NCBI RefSeq assembly: GCF_001638985.1
Contig: NW_017265135.1
Location: 2,993,425 to 3,057,424 of the forward strand
Reading direction: 5' to 3'
Origin: Phycomyces blakesleeanus NRRL 1555(-)
Lineage: Eukaryota; Mucoromycota; Mucoromycetes; Mucorales; Phycomycetaceae
Length of the DNA: 64,000 nt
A program made the translations under genes and the position numbers. Positions 1 through 11,519 of the stretch are shown piece after piece. The first letter of the stretch is position 1. Each line of letters opens with the position of its first letter. Under the pieces are notes generated by a model that was not told the origin of the DNA, did not search any database, and saw only the letters and a list, made by a program, of their open reading frames with translations.

Positions 1-335
1 TATGATTTTATGATTTGAATCAATTAATTCCATACACATTCACATACACACACACTAAAATAATAATAATAATAATAATAATTATAAATTATAAATTATA
101 AATAAAATACATATTGCACACACAACACATACACTCTCTCTATCTATTACAAATCACTTCACTCCCCCCTTTTTTAATTTTTTAATTTTTCAATTTTTAT
201 TTATTTATATTTTTATTTATATTTTTATTTATTTATTTATTTATTTATTAAAAATATATACATATATGTAAATATATATTTGTGTGCGGGTTTGTGTATA
301 TGTATGTATGTATGTGTGTATGCATTTAGCTTAGC
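1..335. other. AT-rich 3' flank of biotin synthase
   Basis: No gene is seen. The stretch holds short microsatellites (AAT, TTTA and ATTT-type runs, then alternating TA/TG and TATG repeats) and a polypyrimidine tract. It probably contains the 3' UTR of the minus-strand gene that ends at 336. Confidence 0.6.
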
Positions 336-2002
336 TTAAGCTGATACTTCTGCCTTGATCTTGATACCATTCTGGTAAGATGGCTGATCGATCTTATCAG
401 CACCCTGCTCAAAGTTGGGAGGTTTGGGGACAAGACCTAAAATAAAAAATAAAAAATAATATTAATTTATATATATATATATATCTTATCATTAAACTAA
501 TAAATATATAATATAAAATATATTTACCAAGGAATTCAAACATCTTTTGATCTTCGGTGGCATCGTTGTTGGGTGTTGTGAGAAGCTTGTCACCAGTGAA
601 GATGGAGTTTGCACCGGCCATGAAGCACATTGCTTGTTCAGATACAGAGAACTTGACACGACCAGCCGAAAGACGGACCATGGACTTTGGCATAGCGATA
701 CGTGCAGTAGCAATCATACGAACCATCTCAAAGACCGACACAGGCTACACAAACCAAAATAAATAAAAAATAAAAATAAATAAAAAATAAAATAAATAAT
801 GGTAATCAAACATTAAAGGGGGGGAAATAGAGTGGATCAAAATCAAGCATAAAAGTGAAACACAAAAGCAAAAAATATTGGTAGGTTATTTACCGTCTGG
901 TTTTCCAAAGGAGTTCCAGGAACAGCCAAGAGAGCATTCACAGGTACACTTTCGGGGTGCTGCTTCAATGTGGACAGGGTGTGGAGAAGACCGACGCGAT
1001 CTTCTTCTTGTTCTCCGAGACCAATAATACCTCCAGAGCACACAGAGATACCAGCATCCTGGGCATGACCAATGGTCTCCAAACGTTCATCGTAACTACG
1101 AGTAGTGATGATCTATAAAGATCATCCAGACCACATTGCATCACAACAATTAATATGTATTGTTTATAAATAATAATAAAAAAAAAGAATATTACCTTGG
1201 GATAGAATTCACGTGATGTGTCCAAGTTGTGATTGTAGGCAGTCAGACCAGCTTCCTTGAGTTGCTTGGCCTGAGTCTCGTTCAACATACCCAGGGTGCA
1301 GCAAACCTCCATACCCATACCACTAGCATAGATAGACATAAATACACAGTCTAAAAACCTAAATGACCAAAAGACAGTTACTTACCGAATGGTCTTTACG
1401 TTGTTAAGGATCTTGCTAAAGTTGGATTTACGACCGGCAAGATCTCTCCAGGCAGCACCCATACAGAATCTTGAGACAAAATAAGAGAAAAATTTAGATA
1501 CAAATAAATAAATAAATGTAGCTTACCTGGTGCTTCCGGCATCCTTTGCACGGAGGGCAGCTTTGAGGATTTCGTCGTTGTCAAGCATCTTTTGTGCCTT
1601 TACAACAGTGTCATAACGCGACGACTGGGGACAGTACTTGCAATCTTCGGTGCAACCACCGGTCTTGATTGAGAGCAGTGTGCACTGTTGTACTTCGCGT
1701 GCATTGAAGTTCGCACGGTGCACCTTGGCCTAGATACAGAGAGGATTAATAAGATACAGACAGAGGCCTTTAGTGCTTACACCAAAGTACATCAAATCCA
1801 TGAATGGTGAGTCATAGATTGCTTGGATTTCTTCGCGAGACCAGTCGTTTCTAAGCGGTCCATCGGCATGGAGAGCGGCTGCAGAAATAGCAGGTCCGGA
1901 TGCCTTGATGTTTTGGATGGAGGCCAGACGCGAAGGAGTGGCCGAGCCATAGAATCGCTTGGCAGATCGAAGAGGGTTTGTGGCAAGGCGAAAGGCAGAC
2001 AT
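336..2002 (-). CDS. BIO2: Biotin synthase, radical SAM enzyme
   Basis: This gene encodes biotin synthase, which inserts sulfur into dethiobiotin in the last step of biotin synthesis. In fungi it is usually mitochondrial. I model seven exons on the minus strand: 1781-2002, 1527-1729, 1386-1469, 1196-1322, 894-1112, 528-744 and 336-436. They give a 390-residue protein with all phases consistent. The radical-SAM cysteines C100, C104 and C107 lie in [15 protein letters not shown]. Other family signatures are [24 protein letters not shown] and the C-terminal [19 protein letters not shown]. The first 40 residues are rich in Arg, Ser and Ala and poor in acids, like a mitochondrial presequence. The length is close to the usual 370-380. 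It is divergent from the BioD-BioA gene that starts at 3111. Confidence 0.95.
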
Positions 2003-3110
2003 CTATATCTATATATATATATTATATTATATTATATATTATATATTATATATTATATATATTTAAATTAAACAAGAGGAGGGAGAAAAACAAGAGTAAA
2101 AGAGAAAAGAATTGGGGAATCTTTTTTTATTTTATTTTATTTTATTTTTTTATTTTTTTTTTCTTTATCCCCCACCCCCCTTTTCCCCTCCATTTGTGTC
2201 ATATTTTTATTTATTTATTTATTTATTTGGAAATAAAATAAAAAAAATCGGTTGATGAAAATGTTGAATTAAAGTACAGTGCTCCTGGTACCAATTCAAG
2301 GTTTCCATCTTTCAATTTCTTTTGTTTCTCCAGATTATTTTTGCGGATTTTGATAATACAATATAGATTATTTTCTTTATATGGTTCTGATTACTGTCAT
2401 TATTAGTCTTCACCTCTATTTTGTGCTTTCTTGTGTAGCTCTAATGTCTCCGTCCAGTCAAAATAATAAGAGACAGTCCTTTATGCCATCATCATCACCT
2501 TTGTCAATAGAAAACCAATCATTTCTCAACACAAATACCCCACCCAAAAAATAAAATAAATGTTCTCTTTTATTAAGCAACTTTAGACTGGGATTTAATC
2601 AAATTAATAATAAGTAATCAAAATCACCATTCAGTAAACAGATCCACAGGTAAAAGAAGAAGAAGAAGAAGAATAATAATAATAGTCATAATCAAAGATA
2701 CTATAGTTTGCTGAGAATATATTGTAGTACACTGAACTATACCATTCAAGCTGTATTTAATTTAATATAAAGTAAAAATAAACGCGTATCTCAACTTGGG
2801 GTAGACAAAATAAACCAAACCCGTCACATTCCTAGTGTAAAAGAATAATACCAAAAAAAAAAAAAAAAAAAAAAATGGGTCACTCGATCTGCACCCAACC
2901 AGATGTCCAAAAATGGAAGCAACATTTAAACCTCCGAACACCTCTTCCGGCTTCTATTGTTTTGCCGTTTTAACTTCTTCTTTCTCGTAATATTTTTTTA
3001 TTTTTTTTGAATTTTTTAATTTAATTTTTATTTTTTATTTTTTCTTACTTGTTTCAATAATTTTCTTTTTTTATATATATATAAATAAGTATATAAATAT
3101 ATAGATACAT
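2003..3110. promoter_or_regulatory. Shared upstream region of divergent biotin genes
   Basis: This 1.1-kb spacer separates the two start codons of the biotin gene pair, so both promoters must lie here. It has TA-rich repeats next to the BIO2 start, long T runs, an (AAG)n/(AAT)n patch near 2657 and an A22-type run near 2853. No ORF of interest is seen, and I cannot point to a specific factor site. Confidence 0.5.
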
Positions 3111-5184
3111 ATGCCTGCTTCATTTCATCCAACCAGGGCTTTTCAGGCCTACCAGCTGTTTGCTGCAAACACAAATGTCGGAAAGACCGTATTCGCAACT
3201 GGTCTTTGCAGAGCAGCCGCATTGTTTGGAAAGGATACCGGCCGCCCTGTATTTTACATCAAACCCGTCCAGACAGGGTATCCTACCGACAGTGACGAAA
3301 GGTACACTAAGAATACAAACCAACCTGTCATCAATTCATCCATCATATTCAAACTTATACATCATTATCACAGGCACGTCAAGTCATTTAACAGCAATCT
3401 CACATCAAGCACCCTCTACGCCTATCCCGACCCCGTCAGTCCACATGTAGCCACAGACCAGGCAAGCAATACTTGTTTAAAGATTTGCCAAACAAGAATA
3501 TAAAACATAAGATATCAAACCAATCTAATTGCTTATAAATTAATCATATTTATCGGGTCATTTAGCCACCTACAGACACCCAAGTCTTGGCAAGAACCCA
3601 AGCCAAACTACTCGAATACATCAACAAACCACACCCCACAGCCAACAAAGACTCCTTCCTGTTCCTCGAAACCGCCGGTGGTGTCCACAGCCCGGTCATG
3701 TCAGGCACCTCCCAAGCCGACTTCTACAGACCATTCCGCCTACCAACCGTCCTCATAGGCGACAGCAACCTTGGCGGAATCTCGACCACCATAACATCCT
3801 ACGAATCCCTACACCTTCGAGGCTACGATATCCCTGCCATCCTGCTCTTTGACCAGCAGTACAAAAACCACTCTCTGCTCAACAGCCGGCTCGGCAGCGG
3901 ATCCGACAAAAACATCCATGTTGCCGCAGTACCCCCACCCCCTCCACTCAACCTCGACAACCCAGACCTCGACAGGCGCTCGATGGAGAGCTACTATGCC
4001 CAGCTGGACGAGCACCTCGTTCCGGTCATCAAGCACCTCGACCACTGGCACAACGCTCGCTTTGACCGCCTCGAAACAATGGCCCAATCTTCACGCGACA
4101 AATTCTGGTGGCCGTTTACCCAGCATGAGACTGTCAAAGATGTGACCATCATCGACTCTGCCCACGACGACCACTTTGTAACCTACACAGACAAATCCAA
4201 CCAAAAGTCCAACGTTCACAAAGATGCCGATCTTCCTGCCCCTGTTATGGGACCAAAGGTCATGTTTGACAGTTGTGCCTCTTGGTGGACCCAGGGTCTT
4301 GGACACGCAAACCCAAACCTCACCCTGGCTGCCGCACACGCCGCCGGCCGCTACGGACACATCATTTTCCCCGAAAGCACAAGCGAAGTCTCGCTGTCCC
4401 TGGCCGAATCGATCCTCAGCCGTGACACCTGGGCCTCCCGCGTCTTTTTCTCAGACAACGGTAGCACCGCAATGGAGGTGTCACTAAAGATGGCCATGAG
4501 CGCTACCGCAAAGCGCTACGGCTGGTCGCGCTCCTCCTCTGCTGCTTCGTCTGCCCAACCTCCTATTGATATTCTCGGAATCGACGGTAGTTACCACGGT
4601 GACACAATCGGCACAATGGATGCCTGTGCGCCAAATGTCTACAACGACCAGGTCCAGTGGTATCAACCACGCGGCCACTGGCTCAAGGCACCCTCGGTCC
4701 ACATCTCAAAGGGAAAGAGCTATGTCCGGGTACCTGCCCAGATGCTTGCCGGGCAGAAAGGTACCGGCCTGCGTGTTGATTATCATAGTCTGGATACAAT
4801 CTACTCCGTGCACGAACAGGGGGCAGCCCGGGACCCTGAGCTGGCCCGTGTCTACGGGGACTACATCAGAACCGAGCTGGACAGCATGCGTGCCCAAGGC
4901 CGGCGCATCGGTGCTCTCTTGATGGAGCCAGTCATCATGGGCGCAGGTGGCATGATTTTTGTCGACCCTCTCTTCCAGCGCACCCTGATCGACATCGTAC
5001 GTAACGAAGGCGCAGATCTGCTCGGCTACAACGTCACAAATTCTCTCGAAACCAAAGACAACTGGCAAGGTCTCCCGGTCGTATTTGACGAAGTATTTGC
5101 AGGATGGTACAGACTTGGTCGTCGATCAGCCTCAGAATTCCTTGGTGTGGTAAGTCTCATTAAGTTTTGAGTTTGTGGTTGTGT

Positions 5185-5216
<32 letters not shown>

Positions 5217-6033
5217 TATATACTATAAAACAAAATTTGTTAATATTATCTGTTGTACTGTACTGTATTAATTTTTTCAAAAATTCCCCTTTTTTTCCCT
5301 TTTACTTTATATAGACTCCAGATATCGTGTCCTATGCAAAGACCCTGACAGGTGGTTTGTTGCCCTTGGCCCTGACAGTGACAAAGGAGTCGATCTATGA
5401 TGTCTTCTTGTCCAAGAACAAGCCGGATTGTCTTTTGCACGGACACTCTTACACTGCCCACCCAATGGGCTGTGCGGTTGCCAAGGAGTCAATCGAGAGT
5501 CTTGACAAGATGGCCTCCCCTACAGGTGCCTGGGCTCCGTTCCGCAAAGAATGGAAGGACAGCACTCTTTGGTCAATGTGGTCTCGCGAAACTATCGACC
5601 GTCTGTCTCACATGAAGCAAGTCGAGAGTGTCATGTCTCTTGGTTCAGTACTGGCTGTTGAACTCAAGGATGATCTCAATGCAGGTAAGAGAAATAAGGA
5701 AAAAAGAAAAAAAAAAGAAAAAGAAAACTAGAGTTGAACACATTATATTATATTACATTTATTAATATTAATATTAATTTATATATATATATATATCATC
5801 TGGACTGTCTTTTTTTTTCTTCTTCTTCTTTCTTTATTTGTTGTAAAGGTTATGGTTCCATGACATCCCAAAATATTGTCCAGGACTTGCGTAATGGTCA
5901 ATTTACAGAAGGAATCAATTTATTTGTACGTCCTCTTGGTAACATTGTTTACCTCATGACATCCCAGATCACCACACAAGAGAATGTTCGTCAGTGCGAG
6001 CGTCTGTTCTTAGAATGTCTCGAGAGACAATAA
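3111..6033 (+). CDS. Bifunctional dethiobiotin synthetase / DAPA aminotransferase
   Basis: This is a fused BioD-BioA enzyme for the two steps before biotin synthase: transamination of KAPA to DAPA, then ATP-dependent closure to dethiobiotin. Exons are 3111-3301, 3374-3461, 3566-5149, 5315-5684 and 5849-6033, giving 805 residues in frame. The N-terminal BioD part has a P-loop variant AANTNVGKT (residues 18-26), then KPVQTGYP. The C-terminal class III aminotransferase part has KFWWPFTQHE, DNGSTAMEVSLKMA, DGSYHGDTIGTMD, the cofactor-binding VVFDEVF, and the probable PLP lysine K630 in VSYAKTLTGG. The same fusion order is known from filamentous fungi and plants (BIO3-BIO1). The second intron (3462-3565) uses a GC donor, which is required to keep the frame. 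Divergently transcribed from the biotin synthase gene. Confidence 0.95.
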
Positions 6034-6428
6034 GATATAATATATAATATAATATATATAAGAAGAATAATGGCTTAGGGTTATTAAAGAAAGAAAGAAT
6101 AGATGTATAATTAGAGCATATTTAGTACAATTTTTTTTTGCTGTTTTATTTGATTCATTCCTTGTATTTATATTTATATGTATTAAATGATCTGTTGCTA
6201 CTAAATAAGAGTTTGTGATAGGGTAAAATAGGATAGAGTATGAACTATTTAGTTATTAAATGTTAATAGTGGTAATGGTAATGGTAATGTTAATGATAAT
6301 GGCAATGGTAATGCTAAGGATAATGATAATATTATCAATAGAGTGTACAGTTAATGAAGAATAGATGCTTTTGTGATTGCTATTATATATCTTGCGCGAA
6401 TATATTTTTTTTTTTTTAAAAAAAAAGT
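6034..6428. other. Convergent spacer with GGTAAT-type repeat
   Basis: This spacer lies between the convergent BioD-BioA gene and the tetraspan gene. It holds their 3' UTRs, an imperfect TGGTAA/TAATGA repeat around 6271-6335, and a T/A run near 6403. No coding signal is seen. Confidence 0.6.
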
Positions 6429-6965
6429 CTATTTCAATTCTACAACCTGAAAACCCTCGTCATCAATTATGGATCGTTCGGTTCGGTGTAGAGGCAAGAC
6501 ACCAGGCCTGACTTGAGTCATGTCAAGTTTAGCAGGGTGGAGTATTCTGTAACGATATACACAATATGTAAATCCAATCTACAAAGCCACATAGATATAT
6601 GACATCAAATGGCAATTAGAGAAAAACAAAAGGTTGTTAAATTGGATCTTTTATGCACACACACACACACACAGAAAAAAGGGCCTTTTTTTATTTTATT
6701 AGCTTATTTGTATTGACACTTACATTGACTATTTGTCCCAGCATGGTGGATACTGTAGCCCACACCAATAATGCTTCCCAACGTTGCAGACAGGCCGAAA
6801 GAACAAGATTCACAGAAGATTCTTTTATACACTCGGCCACAAAGGTTCCCTTGGTAACACATATAATCGAAAGGTGTCCTGCACTGTTGAAGAATGCCAG
6901 TACAGTCAAGACGTAATAAGTCCACCAACTGATGTTTATTGCAGCTATATTTTTCTATTACCAAG

Positions 6966-6996
<31 letters not shown>

Positions 6997-7454
6997 AATT
7001 CTTATTCACTCGTATATCTATTAATTTACCTTGTAAACTCCCCAAGTAGTACACACACTAATAATCATCAACATAATACTGAGAATACAGGATCCATACA
7101 CAGTTGGCATAATGGTTCTATCGAGAGCACCTATATATATATATTTATTTAGTTTGGTTTTTGACATTCTTTTTTTTAAAAAAAAAAAACAATGGAACTT
7201 ACTTGGCCATGTGTTGTCTAAAGAAGCCCAGATTTCCCAGAGTACCCTGACCTGTATGAAACCATAAAAGTCTATTTTTTAGGAGGTATAGCGTAAAGTA
7301 TGCAAGAGACCAAGAGATCGAGAGGAAGAAGATATATGTATATGTGTGTAGGTATGTATGTATTTACCACTTGTAGACCCGCAAGAAACGAAATTATTCC
7401 ATCTAATCGAAGGTTTACATGAAAGCATGAAATCGATCCTTCTTTGGCACCCAT
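6429..7454 (-). CDS. Small four-helix membrane protein, function unknown
   Basis: I do not recognise a named family. I model five exons on the minus strand: 7368-7454, 7203-7251, 7030-7130, 6724-6944 and 6429-6578. The product has about 200 residues. It starts MGAKEGSISCFHVNLRLDG and has about four hydrophobic segments (around IISFLAGLQVV, SCILSIMLMIISV, YYVLTVLAFF and LLVWATVSTML), then a polar tail ending in VVELK. The short N-terminus with Cys followed by basic residues before helix 1 resembles small fungal tetraspan/MARVEL-like proteins. The join between exons 3 and 4 is unsettled: the canonical donor after 7030 leaves the wrong phase, while a weaker GTACTA donor after 7053 restores it. 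Confidence 0.6.
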
Positions 7455-8574
7455 TATAAGTGAGAACGAGAGAGCGTGAGAGCACGAAGGCGTAAAGGCG
7501 TATGAAAGTATGTTTAACCTTTTTCTTTTTTTTTTATGATTTTTTTAACAACAAAAAAAAGAAGGAAAAATGAAAGAAATATATCTATCTAGGCTGTATT
7601 TATATAATTTTGTTTTTACTTCTTTAATATGTATATATATATAAGAATAGGCAAGTAAATGGAAAGATCTTATAAAGCATATAGATTAATTACAACAAAA
7701 AAAGAAAGAAATATATATATATATATATATATATATACGATAAGGCGTTTTGAACTAGGTAAAGAATGATATTCAATATGCTTCATTCCAAATCCCAACT
7801 AGTAAATTTACATATATGCGGTGTGTATCTTAAGTGGTGTATTTATACAGAAGAAAGAAAGGTACAGAAAAATCAGATATAGACTACGTTTTCTTTCAAT
7901 CTGGTCGGGTCCAAAAAGGTAGTGCATAATACCTTGTTAATTCTTCTTTTTAGCTATTTATTCTACCATACTCTAATTTACTCTAATTTGTTTTGTATAT
8001 ATACCTATATATATTCAATCTTTTCTTACTTAATCAAAACTTGGTAAATTTTATACAAAACATCGCCAATAAAGAGTTACAAGCCAATTCAATAGAGTGA
8101 AATTTATACCACAGCCAATGAGATCTTATTAAAAAAAAACTATAATTTTAGCTTGAAAATATACAGGCACAAACAATTTCCCTTTGTCCGTCTATCAATC
8201 TATCTACTTATAATCGATGCTTAGGGTAGTGCCAATAATGATAATTACTACCATTTCTTTTTCTTTAAAAAAGAAAAAAGAAAAGAAAAGAAATTAACAC
8301 GGCAGAGAACGAGTCACATACTTAGAAAATCAAAATTAACATTAACATTAACATTAACATTAACATTAACATTAACATTAAAATTAAAATAAAATTAGGC
8401 CTTGGTTTTCTAGAATGGTCAAAATTCATTAGAAAACACAAAATTCCTTTAGCTTAAAGGATGTCCTTGTATTGCTACATTTTCTTTAGATAATAAAGTT
8501 CAATGGATTGCGTGTTCATGTAACCATTCTTATTTTGAAATAGCATACACACATGTATTTGTACAATTTTTTTT
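7455..8574. other. AT-rich intergenic region
   Basis: No gene is seen. It contains (TA)n runs near 7711, several A/T homopolymers and the hexanucleotide array at 8335. It probably holds the promoter of the tetraspan gene and the 3' UTR of the oxidoreductase. Confidence 0.6.
8335..8380. repeat. (ATTAAC)n hexanucleotide array
   Basis: Nearly eight head-to-tail copies of ATTAAC, followed by decayed ATTAAA units to about 8395. It lies in the 3' flank of the oxidoreductase gene. Confidence 0.9.
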
Positions 8575-10040
8575 TCAATTGAATATATCTATTAAGCTAT
8601 TGATGCGTGCAAGGATCTGGGCTTTCTCATGAGTGTAGTACAGTGCAAAATTGACAGGCTGTTTGAGGCGAAGGTCATTCATCGTGACCCGTTCAATAAG
8701 ATGCTTCATCTGGGCTGCTATTCTGCTCCCCTTTTTTGTCTCAAATGGTCTGCCGCGAAGAGTCAGTCCAGATACATATCCAATCCCAAACGTTGGTCCA
8801 AGAGACACAATCATAGAAACCCTGGAACCCTTGTATTCAACTGGTTTTTTGTTATTGATTTCCAAGTGCAGATTGTGGACACAATGCACAGCCTGCATGT
8901 GTGCGGTAAAGAACATCTTTGGATCCTCATGATTATTCATGTCGCCAATCGCGTAAATGTTTGTCGTGCCATTGACGTGCAAAAAAGGATCAATCTTGAC
9001 GTAACCTTTGCTGTTCAGCCAGTCCGAGTGTGACCCTGCCAAAAAGTGCGTGTTTGGCTTGATACCAATAGCATTATAAACCAAATCGCCCGTGATTTGT
9101 GTGTGCGTCTTGTCGGTCTCATAATGATATTTCCCGTCCGCATCTGGTTTTGCATTGTTGTCAACAGGGCTGGCGTGTTCTCCACAGATAAGATGAATCG
9201 GCCTAGTGTTCTCGATAATCGTCTGACAGTGTTTTCCCAAACTGGATGGTGCGCTTTTTAGAACGTAGTCCTGGCTGTTGACGAGAGTGATGGTCTTGGT
9301 CGGTGATCTGTGGGCGATCTCGGTTGCAATTTCTACACCAACAGGTCCACCACCAATGCAAATGATTTCCTTGGCTTCCTGATATCGTTTTCTTTGGGCC
9401 GTCAGGTAATCGATTCTCTGTCCCAATTCGATCGTCTCTGAATCATCGCCACCAGCATCGCCACCATCACCATCACTGCCACCGAGATTGCTTAATTTCC
9501 AGGGTGCCGCGTAACTTGATCCAGTACACAAGATAGCATAATCAAATTCTATCTCTTGACTGTCATGCAATACCACTTTTACAAAAAGGCAACAAGAGAA
9601 AAAAAATAGTTTATTGATTTATTATTTGGATGGTTAAATTAATATGCGAGGGTAATTGGGCTGCTTCCAAGTGAAAACAGATAGTAATAATGATAATAAT
9701 TACCTTTGTTGTCCTTTATATCTTCTATCCTTCCCAGTATAAAAGTGATGCCAAGGGGTTTGAGAAGACTTTCATAAGTAGCAGTTATTTTGCCATAGTG
9801 TTCAAGGAACTTTTGTTCAGTTGGCTCGTACAAAACAGAGCATAAGCCAGGAGTGTATTCGTAGAAAGACTATGCTTTTTGTTTTATTATTATTACGAAA
9901 TTGGGTCTCATGCTTACTTTACTATCGACAAGAGTAATCTCCATCTTATCCTTGTCTTTGTGACACCCAAGATTCATGGCAGCCAGAATACCTGCTGCTC
10001 CACCACCAACAATAATAATCTTCTTCTTCAAGTCAGTCAT
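8575..10040 (-). CDS. FAD-dependent oxidoreductase, AIF/FSP1-like
   Basis: This is a two-dinucleotide-binding-domain flavoprotein of the apoptosis-inducing-factor / AMID (FSP1) type. Such enzymes use NAD(P)H to reduce quinones or other acceptors. Exons are 9918-10040, 9704-9869 and 8575-9575, giving 429 residues. The FAD Rossmann motif IIIVGGGAAGILAA is near residue 8. The NAD(P)H motif is ICIGGGPVGVEIATEIA. The second FAD contact is NIYAIGDMNNHEDPKM, and the conserved YAILCTGSSYAAPW stretch is also present. Unlike human FSP1 there is no Gly at position 2, so N-myristoylation is not expected. No clear mitochondrial presequence is seen. The substrate cannot be told from sequence. Confidence 0.88.
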
Positions 10041-11519
10041 GAAAAGAGAAGAAAATAAGGAAGAGGAGAAAAGGGAAGAGAAGAGAAGAAAAGCTAAAAG
10101 AAAAAAAGAAAAAAAAAGTTATTATTACATGATAATAGTCGTGGCTTGTAAGATAGCTAGTACACACGCTAATCTATCAATAGTTCAAAAAAAAAAAAAG
10201 AAATATTGATATATCAGAAATTAAAATCGATTGATTCTTGTCATATAATTTTATGCTTGAATTTTTTTTGTAGTGCGTTTATTGAGGGCATTATAGACCC
10301 GATCTGATTTATTTCTATTCTATTACAAAATTTCTGTTTTACTTTTTGCACATGCCTGTGATTTGAAATTGTAATGTTCTTTTATTCTTCTTTCTTTTAT
10401 ATTGTAACTAAGATATTTATATGTGCTTGTGTGTGCCATTGTGTAGCATATTTCGATAACCAAAAGAAGAAGAAGAAGAAGAAGAAGAAGAATAAGAATG
10501 AATTGGTACACACAATTCTTATTGGTTAGTATTGTCAATTGAATCAGTGTCGTTAAAAAAGAACTGTATGCTAAATATTATAATTGTCAAGGCATATATT
10601 TCGATCTAGAATGGGGGTCAAAACAATAAGAAGAATATATATAAAGAGAACAATGATTGGCCACAATTGATTCTTAAATATTTAGAAATTGTTTTATAAC
10701 AAATAAATTAAATAGAGTTCAAGTATATAAATATATGTACTTTGGATACAACATAAGAAATATTACAAAAGTATCGATACTAATACGAGTATTTAATGTA
10801 GACATTGGTTATCTGAAAACATATAGCTAAATTAGATCATTCTGAATATTCTATTAAAAATATCCTTCTATATCTGGCTGTAGACAATACACATGTCTGT
10901 CAAGATTTCAGAGTGACTTTAGATGGTGTAAGCAACAACCAGGCCACTCAAATTTGCGTTCAAAGATTTAAATGTACCTTTTACGATCAAATTCAAAAGT
11001 TCCAAAGAAGAAATCAAGAAAAGAAAGAAAAAGATCGATATTGATAAACATATTGTAGGTTGCACATACTGTAATAAATATCAATCTCCAAGACCATTAC
11101 TCATACAACCTCTTTACCCCCACCCCCTTTATTCAAACAAGAATGAGAGTTCATTTCAAGAAATATATAGTAATGCCAATGACAATGACAATGACAATGA
11201 TAGTGGTAATGATATTGATAATTGATAATTAATAATTTATAATAAAGAATAATATGATAACAGATAAATAGATAAATAAATAAATAAATAAAAGAAGAAG
11301 AAGAAGAGGAAGAAGAAGAAGAAAGGTGTTGTAAAAATAAACACAACAGGGTAGAATAGAAATAAATGTAAATACTCCTTGCATAACACTGCATATTATC
11401 GATTACAATGGGACCACCTTATGTGTATTTAACCATATTTATATTGGATACAAGATAATAATAATAATAATAATAAGACAAGGAGCACCGAACCAAAACC
11501 AGTTAACTAATGTGACAAA
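10041..11519. other. Intergenic, microsatellite-rich
   Basis: No convincing gene is seen. The region has GAA-rich tracts around 10045-10120, (GAA)n at 10466, TGACAA-type repeats near 11178-11205, (AAAT)n at 11264-11292 and (ATA)n at 11457. Short reading frames here are translations of these repeats. Confidence 0.6.

Noticed and set aside
11101..11394. A 97-codon minus-strand frame, rich in Tyr, Ile and Ser
   Set aside because: It is a translation of GAA, AAT and TGACAA microsatellites with no coding-type composition.
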